Position numbers and translations under genes: made by a program. This document shows positions 1 to 5,991 of a stretch of 5,991 nucleotides of DNA, one piece after another; within the stretch, counting starts at the first letter, position 1; every line of letters starts with the position of its first letter. The notes under the pieces are model-generated. The model was not told the origin of the DNA and did not search any database. It saw only the letters and a program-made list of their open reading frames with translations. The stretch lies in NCBI GenBank assembly GCA_937982515.1, contig CALJMB010000023.1, forward strand, positions 1 through 5,991, written 5' to 3'. Source of the stretch: an uncultured Balneolaceae bacterium. Its GTDB lineage: Bacteria > Bacteroidota > Rhodothermia > Balneolales > Balneolaceae.

Positions 1-30
1 CGACGGAGGGAGGGGCCGGGGGTGGGTCTA
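1..30. repeat. End of a G-rich dispersed intergenic repeat (truncated by window edge)
   Basis: Bases 4-29 match the reverse complement of 3696-3721 at 25 of 26 positions. The last 13 bases (18-30, ending GGGTGGGTCTA) match 3928-3940 in direct orientation at 12 of 13. This is therefore another copy of the repeat family that fills the intergenic region after hsdR. Its left part lies outside the window. All plus-strand frames are low-complexity Gly/Arg-like and I see no gene end here. Confidence 0.7.
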
Positions 31-151
31 ATACAGCAGGAAGCCTAAAATGCTCTTAAAAACCCCCATTACCCATTCTCCCTGAAATCAATTACATTAA
101 CCAAAACAGCAGCGTTGGCTTAACTGAAACGGGGGTGCAGCATTGAGTACA
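31..151 (+). other. Non-coding leader upstream of hsdR
   Basis: This 121-bp stretch between the repeat end and the hsdR start is more AT-rich than its surroundings. It contains no ORF, no tail of an upstream hsdM or hsdS gene and no strong hairpin with a T-tract. It presumably holds the hsdR promoter, but I find neither a clear sigma70 pair nor a good Bacteroidota-type TTG/TAnnTTTG pair. A G-run at 131-135 is the only purine-rich stretch near the start and is not a typical ribosome binding site. Confidence 0.5.
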
Positions 152-3100
152 ATGGAATCCAATTTCGATTTTCTGCAGGGAGACTGGCCGGAGTTTGCCG
201 GCCACGCCAAAGCCGTAGAACGTCTGGTGCATATCGATGCGCGCGGGGCCTGCATCCGGGCACGGTTCCTGGCTGAACAGGTGGTATTGTGGATGTATGA
301 GTTTGATGAAGACCTCGCCGTGCCGCCCGACAACCGCATGGGCAGCCTCATCCACGAAATGCCGTTCAAGAAGATTACGGGCTACAAGATCTTCAGCAAG
401 ATCGATGCCATCCGCAGGCTGGGCAACATCGCCGCCCACGACCGCAAGACCATCTCCGAGCGCGACGCGCTGACGGCCTGCCGCGAGGCCTTCCACCTGA
501 TGTACTGGCTCTGGAGCACCTACAGCGACGGACAGGTGCGGCCGGACATCCAGTTCGACCCCGGCCTGATTCCAACAGGAGAGGGGGAACCATCCGTCAG
601 TGAACAGGAACTGCAAGCCCTGCAGGCTGAGATTGAGTCCAGGTCTGCTTCCATTAAAGAGATGCAGCGGCAGCTCAAAGAAAAAGACGAAGCCCTGGCC
701 CGGCGCAACCGTGAGATCAAACAGATGCGCCTGCAGAGCAAACGCTTTGCCGACAGCCACGATTACAACGAGGCCGAGACACGCCAGTTTCTCATCGACG
801 TGCTGCTGCGCGAGTCCGGCTGGGATCCTGCCGCGCCCAACGTACGCGAGTACGAAGTGGAGGGAATGCCCGAATCTACCAATCCCTCCGGCAAAGGTTA
901 TGTAGACTACGTATTGTGGGATGACGATGGCAAACCGCTGGCGCTGGTGGAGGCCAAACGCACCACCCGCAGCTACGAAGAGGGGCAGCACCAGGCTAAA
1001 CTCTATGCCGACTGCCTGGAACAGAAGTTCGGGGTGCGCCCGGTTATCTTTCTCACCAACGGCTATGAAATTCATATCTGGGATGACGCCCGCTATCCCA
1101 TCCGTGAGGTCATGGGTTTTTACGATAAAGCCAGCCTGCAAAAGCTGTTCTTCCAGAAGAAAAACCGGAAAGAGCTGCACCTGGTAGATATCAACGAAGA
1201 GATTACAGAGCGGTATTACCAGAAACAGGCCATCCAGCGCGTAGGCGAGCGGTTTCAGCAGGGGCACCGCGAAGCCCTGCTGGTGATGGCTACCGGTACC
1301 GGCAAGACGCGCACCTCCATCTCCATCACCGATGTACTGCTGCGCTACAACTGGGCCAAACGCGTACTGTTTCTGGCCGACCGCAACGCGCTGGTAAAAC
1401 AGGCGTACGGGGCCTACGCCGAACACCTGCCTGAAGTGCCCATTGTAAACCTGGTGGAAGAGAAAAACGACACGGCCGCGCGCGTGGTATTCAGCACATA
1501 CCCCACCATGCTCAATCAGATCGAGCGTATGAAAGAAGGCCGGCGCGTGTTTGATGTGGGACATTTCGACCTGGTGATCACCGACGAGGCGCACCGGAGT
1601 ATCTACAATAAGTACGGGGCTATCTTTGACTATTTCGACGCCCTGCTGCTGGGGCTCACCGCCACGCCCAAGGGCGAGGTAGACCGTAACACCTATCAGC
1701 GGTTCAGCCATCCGCAGGGCCAGCCCACCTCTTATTATGAGCTGGATCAGGCGGTTGAAGATGGGTTTCTGGTCCCGCCCCGCAAGCTTTCGGTCACCGG
1801 CAAGTTCCTCTCCGAGGGCATCTCCTACGATGACCTTTCCCCGGAAGAGCAAGAGGAGTACGACGACCTGTTTACAGACGATGAAACCGGGCAGGTGCCA
1901 CCGCATATCGACGCCGGTCAGCTCAACAGCTGGCTGTTCAACGAAAACACTGTAGAACAGGTGCTCAAACAGCTGATGAGTGACGGCATTAAAGTGGAAG
2001 GGGGCGACCGGCTGGGCAAGACCATCATCTTTGCCAAAAATCAAAAGCATGCGGATTTTATCCGGAAGGTGTTCGACAGAAATTTCCCGCAGTACCGCGG
2101 CCATTTTGCAAAGGTAATCCATAACAAGGTGGAGCACGTTCAAAGCCTGATCAACTCTTTCTGCTCGAAAGACAAAAAAGAACCGACCATCGCTATCTCT
2201 GTGGATATGATGGACACCGGCATCGACGCTCCGGATGTGGTGAACCTGGTCTTCTTCAAGCCGGTGCGCTCCAAAACCAAGTTCTACCAGATGATCGGCC
2301 GGGGCACGCGCCTGCGGCCAGACCTGTTTGGTCCCGGCATGGATAAAGAGAAGTTTCTGATCTTTGATTACTGCGGCAACTTTGAGTTCTTCAATGAGAA
2401 TCCGGACGGCTACGAGCCTACGATCTCTCCGTCGCTGGGCTGCCGGCTGTTTGGGGGCCGGCTGCGGCTGGCCGCCAAACTGCGCAACGAGCCTTACAAG
2501 AGGGATGAAGGCCTGCAGGAATTCCGCAGCCGCATTCTGGATCAGCTGCATCAGGCCGTGGAAAGCCTGGAAGAGCAGAGTGTGATGGTACGTCCCCATC
2601 TGCAGATCAAGCACAGGCTGTCTGACCGCAGCGTGTGGGATCATCTGGAATCTAACGAGCGCCGGGAAATTGTGGAAAAGCTCGGCGAGGTGGTGCAGAT
2701 CGGCTTTGAAGACAAAGAAGATGCCCGCCGCTTCGACCTGCTGATTCTGAACCTGCAACACGAACTGCTGGATGGAGTATTGGGGGAGAAAAACACCAAA
2801 GAACGGGTTATACAGACAGGCGAGCAACTCCATTCCAAAGCGGGCACCGTGCCTGCGGTACGAAAGGTGGAGAGCACCATCCGGGAAGTCATCAGCGACG
2901 AGTTCTGGGCGGAGCCTTCCATCCTTGCCCTTGAGACCGTACGAACCGACCTGAGAGAGCTGATGCACCTGATCGAGCGCAAGAAGCGGACGCCGGTCTA
3001 CAGCAACTTTACCGACCAGTTCGGGGAAGCCCGGGAGGTAGCTACCGGTTGGGAGGTGTCAGTTGACCGCAAGCGCTATGAGCGCCGGATTCGTGCTTTT

Positions 3101-3538
3101 ATAGAAGGCAACAAGCACCATCTGGTGATTGAGAAAATCCGCAACGCGCGTCCGCTCACCGACCAGGACATCCAGGCGCTTGAGGAGTTTCTGTTTGAGG
3201 CCGATCCCGTAGTCAGCAAAGAACGCTTTTACGAAGTGCTGGGTGAAGATCTGAACCTGGTGGAGTTTATCCGCTCCGTGGCCGGGCTCAGCAGACAGGC
3301 GGTAATGGAGGTCTTCGGCGAATTTCTGCACGACAAGCGCCTCAGTTCCACACAGATACAGTTTATCCAGACGATGATCGACTTCTACACCCAAAACGGA
3401 AGCCTGAAAGTAGAAAACCTGTACGAAGAGCCCTTCAACTTCATCCATGAGGCGGGCCTGGATGGTGTATTTGAGGATAAGGCCAATGTGATTGAACTTA
3501 TTATCGATAAGGTGGAGCGGTTGAATGAGACGGGGTGA
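152..3538 (+). CDS. hsdR: Type I restriction enzyme, R (HsdR) subunit
   Basis: This is the ATP-driven translocase and nuclease subunit of a Type I R-M complex, which acts with HsdM2-HsdS to pull in and cut DNA unmodified at the target site. Seen in order (1128 aa from ATG 152): an N-terminal DUF4145-like helical domain (~1-140); a charged coiled coil (~150-199); a PD-(D/E)xK nuclease with D252 and E267-A-K269; a Q-like motif YYQKQAI (355-361); Walker A ATGTGKT (380-386); DEAH (478-481); LTATP (502-506); motif IV around 623-629; motif V near D688-TGID; motif VI QMIGRGTR (713-720); and a long C-terminal region like the EcoEI_R_C domain that docks onto the methylase. Length and layout match the EcoKI/EcoEI type, and the start ESNFDFLQG resembles EcoKI HsdR's SNFEFLKG. 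ATG 152 is preferred; an in-frame TTG at 143 would add three residues and sits better behind the G-run at 131-135. No motif is visibly broken. HsdM and HsdS are not in the window. Confidence 0.96.
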   Translation: MESNFDFLQGDWPEFAGHAKAVERLVHIDARGACIRARFLAEQVVLWMYEFDEDLAVPPDNRMGSLIHEMPFKKITGYKIFSKIDAIRRLGNIAAHDRKTISERDALTACREAFHLMYWLWSTYSDGQVRPDIQFDPGLIPTGEGEPSVSEQELQALQAEIESRSASIKEMQRQLKEKDEALARRNREIKQMRLQSKRFADSHDYNEAETRQFLIDVLLRESGWDPAAPNVREYEVEGMPESTNPSGKGYVDYVLWDDDGKPLALVEAKRTTRSYEEGQHQAKLYADCLEQKFGVRPVIFLTNGYEIHIWDDARYPIREVMGFYDKASLQKLFFQKKNRKELHLVDINEEITERYYQKQAIQRVGERFQQGHREALLVMATGTGKTRTSISITDVLLRYNWAKRVLFLADRNALVKQAYGAYAEHLPEVPIVNLVEEKNDTAARVVFSTYPTMLNQIERMKEGRRVFDVGHFDLVITDEAHRSIYNKYGAIFDYFDALLLGLTATPKGEVDRNTYQRFSHPQGQPTSYYELDQAVEDGFLVPPRKLSVTGKFLSEGISYDDLSPEEQEEYDDLFTDDETGQVPPHIDAGQLNSWLFNENTVEQVLKQLMSDGIKVEGGDRLGKTIIFAKNQKHADFIRKVFDRNFPQYRGHFAKVIHNKVEHVQSLINSFCSKDKKEPTIAISVDMMDTGIDAPDVVNLVFFKPVRSKTKFYQMIGRGTRLRPDLFGPGMDKEKFLIFDYCGNFEFFNENPDGYEPTISPSLGCRLFGGRLRLAAKLRNEPYKRDEGLQEFRSRILDQLHQAVESLEEQSVMVRPHLQIKHRLSDRSVWDHLESNERREIVEKLGEVVQIGFEDKEDARRFDLLILNLQHELLDGVLGEKNTKERVIQTGEQLHSKAGTVPAVRKVESTIREVISDEFWAEPSILALETVRTDLRELMHLIERKKRTPVYSNFTDQFGEAREVATGWEVSVDRKRYERRIRAFIEGNKHHLVIEKIRNARPLTDQDIQALEEFLFEADPVVSKERFYEVLGEDLNLVEFIRSVAGLSRQAVMEVFGEFLHDKRLSSTQIQFIQTMIDFYTQNGSLKVENLYEEPFNFIHEAGLDGVFEDKANVIELIIDKVERLNETG

Positions 3539-3613
3539 AGGGCTGAGACTGAGAGAGGGGGTGAGTGGGAGACGAAGGAACGAAGAGCGGGGAAGTGGAT
3601 TTCAAGGCTCCGT

Positions 3614-3634
3614 GCCCGGTTTAGACTCACCCCT
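3614..3634 (+). repeat. Left terminal inverted repeat of the intergenic element
   Basis: This 21-bp arm ends in TAGACTCACCCCT. It pairs with 3928-3948 with two mismatches and is followed by CCCGACAGG (3636-3644), which also has a mirror copy near the right end. Confidence 0.6.
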
Positions 3635-3695
3635 CCCCGACAGGGTTATTAAACATATGAGCCGTCGGGACAGGCTTTGTTCTTCCTGCCGCGAA

Positions 3696-3721
3696 AGACC
3701 CACCCCCAGCCCCTCCCTCCG
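3696..3721 (-). repeat. Internal module, inverted copy of window bases 4-29
   Basis: This C-rich module (begins AGACCCACCCCC) is the reverse complement of bases 4-29 with one mismatch in 26. The two copies lie about 3.67 kb apart in opposite orientation on either side of hsdR. The match is longer and tighter than the general G/C-rich similarity of the family. Confidence 0.7.
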
Positions 3722-3748
3722 CAGGAAAACCACCTGCGCAAGGAGGGG
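3710..3748. repeat. Imperfect 16-bp hairpin
   Basis: The left arm 3710-3725 (CCCCTCCCTCCGCAGG) and right arm 3733-3748 (CCTGCGCAAGGAGGGG) pair at 14 of 16 positions around the 7-base loop AAAACCA. No T-tract follows, so it does not look like an intrinsic terminator. Confidence 0.65.
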
Positions 3749-3897
3749 TGACTCGTTGATCTGGATTATAATTTGTTATAGGAGTCTTTCCCTTATGATG
3801 TGGGAAGTCTGGAGACTTCCCACATCATAAGGCTCCGCAAGGAGGGGTGACTTCTTCCACAGATCCGGCTGTATACTCCGCATAGGAGTCTTTCTCC
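3739..3897 (+). repeat. Two diverged direct-repeat units of about 100 bp
   Basis: CAAGGAGGGGTGACT occurs at 3739 and again at 3838, 99 bases apart. ATAGGAGTCTTTC occurs at 3778 and again at 3882, 104 bases apart. The sequence between each pair has diverged. Each unit then runs into a palindrome: the first into the hairpin at 3791-3832, the second into the palindrome at 3895-3914. So the unit is a G-rich head, a variable spacer, GGAGTCTTTC, then a palindrome that differs between copies. Confidence 0.6.
3791..3832. repeat. Perfect 20-bp inverted repeat with 2-base centre
   Basis: The arms 3791-3810 (CCTTATGATGTGGGAAGTCT) and 3813-3832 are exact reverse complements separated only by GG, giving a very stable hairpin or cruciform. 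Neither side has a T-tract, so an intrinsic terminator is unlikely. It is less GC-rich than the surrounding modules, which suggests a separate origin from the C/G-rich repeat parts. Confidence 0.85.
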
Positions 3898-3914
3898 CGA
3901 CAGGCCTGTCGGGA
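3895..3914. repeat. Perfect 20-bp palindrome
   Basis: TCCCGACAGGCCTGTCGGGA is its own reverse complement with no spacer. Its half CCCGACAGG also occurs at 3636-3644 near the left end of the element. It could be a fused junction of two inverted element ends or a dyad-symmetric protein site. The sequence alone does not decide. Confidence 0.8.
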
Positions 3915-3927
3915 AGGGGAAAACAAA

Positions 3928-3948
3928 AGGGGTGGGTCTACACCGGGC
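3928..3948 (-). repeat. Right terminal inverted repeat of the intergenic element
   Basis: The reverse complement of this segment matches 3614-3634 at 19 of 21 bases. Its inner 13 bases (AGGGGTGGGTCTA) also match bases 18-30 at 12 of 13 in direct orientation. Both of those repeat ends therefore face the start of a downstream gene. Confidence 0.6.
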
Positions 3949-4014
3949 GAAAGGCAAGTCCCGTCCTGCCATCCGCCCCGTTTATCTCCCCTGAATTTCC
4001 TATCTTCATCCCGT

Positions 4015-4494
4015 ATGGAATCCTCATCTAACCCCCAGAAAATACCCCGCAAAGCGATAAAGGCCTGGCGCATCGGCAGCCTCTGGAATCTGCTGGTGTG
4101 GGCTGTGCCGTTCTATCTGTTTAGCTCTTATATGCAGGGCGGCGCTCCGGCCGCGCTGGTGGCCGTTTCAATCGTACTGGCTCTTATATTTACGATTGTT
4201 ATGATCTTCATCATCCCGGCCCTGCGCTGGCGGGAGTGGTATTACCATATCGATGAGCATGAGATAGAGCTGCAGCATGGAATCATCATCATACAGCGTA
4301 CGTTAATTCCCGTGAACCGCGTGCAGCATGTGGATACCCGCCAGGGGCCGGTGCTAAGGGATTACGACCTTGCCGACGTGGTGATCTCCACGGCGGCCAC
4401 GAGCCACAAGATTCCGGCTCTTGATGTAGAGACGGCCGATCAGGTGCGTAAGAAAATCTCAACCTTTGCACGTAAAGCCCGGGAAGATGTCTGA
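4015..4494 (+). CDS. Small PH-domain (bPH2/DUF304) membrane protein, YdbS-like
   Basis: A 159-aa integral membrane protein. After a basic N-terminus (~10-19) come two membrane helices (~21-38 and ~47-69). A cytosolic bacterial PH domain of the DUF304/bPH2 family follows (~73-150), carrying the hallmark IPVNRVQHVDTRQGP (~98-112) and a downstream HKIPALD (131-137). Length and layout match Bacillus subtilis YdbS, and as there the gene is followed directly by a YdbT-like partner. Family knowledge: the B. subtilis ydbST pair belongs to the SigW envelope-stress regulon and has been linked to resistance to antimicrobials made by other bacilli; the biochemical activity is not established. ATG 4015 is the natural start, although no Shine-Dalgarno precedes it. 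TATCTTCA at 4001-4008 only weakly resembles a Bacteroidota -7 element. The last 8 bases overlap the next gene. Family assignment is firm; role is inferred. Confidence 0.88.
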   Translation: MESSSNPQKIPRKAIKAWRIGSLWNLLVWAVPFYLFSSYMQGGAPAALVAVSIVLALIFTIVMIFIIPALRWREWYYHIDEHEIELQHGIIIIQRTLIPVNRVQHVDTRQGPVLRDYDLADVVISTAATSHKIPALDVETADQVRKKISTFARKAREDV

Positions 4495-5908
4495 GGCCTC
4501 CCCCCGCCGCCAGCATCCGGTGGCAGCCATTTCGCAGGTGCTGGATATTATCAAGGGAAATATCATCCCCATCCTCTTCCTGATGCTTGTGGGCAGTGGC
4601 GATGGTTCGGCATTTCAGTTTATGGGCATCCTGCCCATCCTGCTCTTGCTGCTGGCAGCCGGTGTACTGTCGTGGTGGCGGTTTACCTATCAGATTGTGA
4701 ACGGCGAGCTCCATATAAAGAGGGGCGTCTTTTTCCGCAAGAATATCTATCTGTCGCCGGAAAGGATTCAGGTCATCGATATTACCACAGGCATCGTGCA
4801 GCGCATATTCGGGCTGGTGGCGGTAGAAGTTAAGACGGCCGGTAGCTCTTCGAAAGCGGCACGGATCGACGCCATAACCCGTGCGGAGGCGGAGTGGCTG
4901 AGGGATACCCTCCGCAAGGGGAAGCCGGAGGCCAATACAGAGGGGGACGCAGAGGCCGCTGCTCCGCGCATCTACACACTCGGGATGAAGGATCTGCTCA
5001 TCGCCGCCTCCACTTCCGGTAATCTGGCGGTGACCCTGTCGATCGTAGCCGGGGCGATGTCGCAGCTGGATCAGTTCTTAACCGAAGAGCGTGTGGCCTA
5101 TTTTCTGGAATCGGCTGTGCCCGGCTCCATGGGTGTAAACCTGATCGTTTCTCTCGTCATCCTGGGGCTGGCTATATCCTGGGTTCTCTCCTTCCTGGGT
5201 ACCTTTATCAAACACTACGGGTTTACCCTCCGGGTGGATGAGGAGGAGCTGCACCTGGAAAGCGGCCTGTTTGAACGCAAACAGCTGACGATACCCTTCA
5301 ACCGCATACAGGCCGTGCGAATTAAAGAGGAGTTGCTGCGGCAGCCTTTCGGATACGCCGCCGTTTTTCTGGAAAGTGCAGGCTATGGCGATGAGCGGAA
5401 CAGCGCAACTACCCTGTTTCCTCTGCTGGCCTCACGAGAAACGGCGGCCTTCTTGCAGGAGGTCATCCCAGAGTATAACGTAAGCGTTGAAGGCGTCAGG
5501 CCGCCCGGCAAAGCGCTCAGGAGGTACCTGCTTCGCATGACCTGGGTCTCGCTTGCTATTATTCTTCCGGTTTGGCTGCTCGTGCCCTATGGCGTGTACG
5601 CCTGGCTGCTGCTCATTCCGGCTCTTATGTTGGGTTACTTTCAGTATAAAGACGCGATGATAGGAGTCGCAAACAAAACCATGGTTATCCGCTCGCGCGG
5701 GTTGAGTAAAACCACAGCCATCATAAAGAAACATCGCGTTCAGGCGATCGAAATAAGCCAAAATCCCTTTCAGCGACGCCTCAAGTTATGTACCTACTCG
5801 GCTACGGTGGCGTCGGGTAACCGGGGGCGTACCTTCCTCATCCGCGAGCTGGATGAGCCCGGAGCCCTCCGCTTCTTTAACTGGGTCTCGCCTGTGGGAG
5901 AGCGATAG
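4487..5908 (+). CDS. Three-PH-domain (bPH2/DUF304) membrane protein, YdbT-like
   Basis: A 473-aa polytopic membrane protein. The visible order is: helices ~22-38 and ~46-64; PH1 (~65-145) with ERIQVIDI; an acidic, Ala-rich linker (~146-160); hydrophobic segments ~178-194 and ~216-240; PH2 (~243-326) with NRIQAVRI; helices ~352-367 and ~370-385; and PH3 (~387-465) with HRVQAIEI. Each PH unit repeats the R-(I/V)-Q-x-(I/V) core also found in the upstream partner, so the pair supplies four related domains. The length is close to the YdbT family (about 490 aa). ATG 4487 overlaps the upstream stop (TGA 4492-4494) by 8 bases, which implies translational coupling and roughly matched expression. GGGAAG lies directly against the ATG, too close for a standard ribosome binding site. 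A TTG at 4466 would add 7 residues and is less likely. The pair probably forms one membrane complex; the ligand is unknown. Confidence 0.9.
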   Translation: MSEASPRRQHPVAAISQVLDIIKGNIIPILFLMLVGSGDGSAFQFMGILPILLLLLAAGVLSWWRFTYQIVNGELHIKRGVFFRKNIYLSPERIQVIDITTGIVQRIFGLVAVEVKTAGSSSKAARIDAITRAEAEWLRDTLRKGKPEANTEGDAEAAAPRIYTLGMKDLLIAASTSGNLAVTLSIVAGAMSQLDQFLTEERVAYFLESAVPGSMGVNLIVSLVILGLAISWVLSFLGTFIKHYGFTLRVDEEELHLESGLFERKQLTIPFNRIQAVRIKEELLRQPFGYAAVFLESAGYGDERNSATTLFPLLASRETAAFLQEVIPEYNVSVEGVRPPGKALRRYLLRMTWVSLAIILPVWLLVPYGVYAWLLLIPALMLGYFQYKDAMIGVANKTMVIRSRGLSKTTAIIKKHRVQAIEISQNPFQRRLKLCTYSATVASGNRGRTFLIRELDEPGALRFFNWVSPVGER

Positions 5909-5913
5909 GGGAC

Positions 5914-5950
5914 GAAGAGACACGTGCCGCTTCACGGCTCTTTGTTTTTT
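5914..5950 (+). terminator. Possible weak intrinsic terminator after the PH-domain pair
   Basis: GCCG (5926-5929) pairs with CGGC (5935-5938) around the loop CTTCA. An outer AGAG/CTCT pairing is possible across a bulge. The hairpin is followed by TTTGTTTTTT (5941-5950). The stem is short, so this is a tentative call. The remaining bases to 5991 show a second T-rich stretch (5970-5976) and no recognisable gene. An ATG at 5980 is too close to the edge to judge. Confidence 0.4.
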
Positions 5951-5991
5951 CATCTATTCAATACGGGGTCTTTTTCTTGATGCCTGCCTGC

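Larger units (their letters stand above)
3614..3948. repeat. ~335-bp composite intergenic element with inverted ends (MITE- or REP-cluster-like)
   Basis: The ends are inverted copies of each other: 3614-3634 against the reverse complement of 3928-3948 agrees at 19 of 21 bases (consensus GCCCGGTNTAGACYCACCCCT). Just inside, CCCGACAGG at 3636-3644 is mirrored by CCTGTCGGG at 3905-3913. The interior is built from alternating C-rich (CACCCC...CCCCTCC) and G-rich (AAGGAGGGGTGACT) modules plus several palindromes. It encodes no transposase and no plausible protein. It could be a non-autonomous transposable element, a clustered REP/BIME-type array, or a nested set of several insertions. I see no clear target-site duplication. 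The boundaries are where the inverted match stops and may not be the true ends. Confidence 0.6.
3539..4014. other. 476-bp gene-free intergenic region, repeat-packed
   Basis: From the hsdR stop to about 3600 the + strand is strongly purine-rich (runs of GAG, GGG and GAA). From 3614 to 3948 lies the composite inverted-repeat element listed separately. From 3949 to 4014 is the short leader of the PH-domain genes. Short open frames cross the region on both strands, but they run through the repeats, are rich in Arg/Ser/Pro and resemble no known protein. No tRNA or rRNA is seen. No classical hairpin plus T-tract terminator follows hsdR directly. Confidence 0.7.

Noticed and set aside
92..2968. Very long open frame (958 codons) on the minus strand opposite hsdR
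   Set aside because: It is antisense to a gene with an unbroken set of HsdR motifs. Its protein is rich in His/Gln/Val/Leu with no recognisable domain, as expected of a GC-rich gene's complementary frame in which stop codons are suppressed by codon bias.
3059..3448. 129-codon minus-strand frame over the 3' part of hsdR
   Set aside because: It lies wholly within the HsdR C-terminal coding region, has no family resemblance and no independent start signals.
3767..3772. Perfect TATAAT hexamer in the intergenic region
   Set aside because: No matching -35 at correct spacing, no gene begins just downstream, and it lies in the diverged spacer of a repeat unit.
3525..3830. 101-codon plus-strand frame after hsdR
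   Set aside because: It starts inside hsdR, runs through the repeat modules and one arm of the hairpin, and has an Arg/Ser/Pro-rich composition typical of translated repeats.
3614..3948. CRISPR array
   Set aside because: Repeats are few, diverged and in alternating orientation, without regularly sized unique spacers, and no cas gene is in the window.
4001..4008. TATCTTCA upstream of the YdbS-like start as a Bacteroidota-type -7 element
   Set aside because: It matches TAnnTTTG only partly, there is no TTG at the expected upstream distance, and it would leave almost no leader before the ATG.
3825..4073. 82-codon minus-strand frame across the element's right end
   Set aside because: It overlaps the start of the YdbS-like gene and the repeat element and has no recognisable domain.
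4289..4714. 141-codon minus-strand frame over the junction of the PH-domain genes
   Set aside because: It is antisense to two well-supported overlapping genes with clear PH motifs.
5980..5991. ATG near the right edge as the start of another gene
   Set aside because: Only four codons are visible and there is no supporting upstream signal.

Overview
The window carries three protein genes, all on the + strand, separated by one repeat-packed intergenic region. No taxon-defining gene is present. Two features point tentatively to the Bacteroidota/Balneolota/Rhodothermota side of the tree: none of the three genes has a convincing Shine-Dalgarno sequence at normal spacing, and the DNA is moderately GC-rich. 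This placement is an inference.

Region 1 (1-3538): a short non-coding leader begins with the end of a G-rich intergenic repeat (1-30). It is followed by a complete hsdR gene encoding the motor/nuclease subunit of a Type I restriction-modification system (152-3538, 1128 aa). The nuclease and helicase motifs all look intact. No hsdM or hsdS lies in the window, so those partners must be outside it if the system is complete.

Region 2 (3539-4014, 476 bp): no credible gene. It holds a purine-rich tail after hsdR and a roughly 335-bp composite element (3614-3948) with near-perfect inverted ends. Inside are a 20-bp perfect hairpin, a 16-bp imperfect hairpin, a 20-bp perfect palindrome and two diverged copies of a direct repeat about 100 bp long. 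One module of this element is repeated in opposite orientation at the very start of the window, so hsdR is bracketed by inverted copies.

Region 3 (4015-5908): two overlapping genes encode bacterial-PH-domain (DUF304/bPH2) membrane proteins of the YdbS/YdbT type. The first is small with one PH domain, the second large with three. They overlap by 8 bases and are almost certainly co-translated as partners of one membrane complex. A weak hairpin plus T-rich tract follows the second gene.

The R-M gene and the PH pair have separate leaders and are split by the repeat element, so they are probably separate transcription units. I see no clear new multi-gene system. The least explained part of the window is the structured intergenic element.
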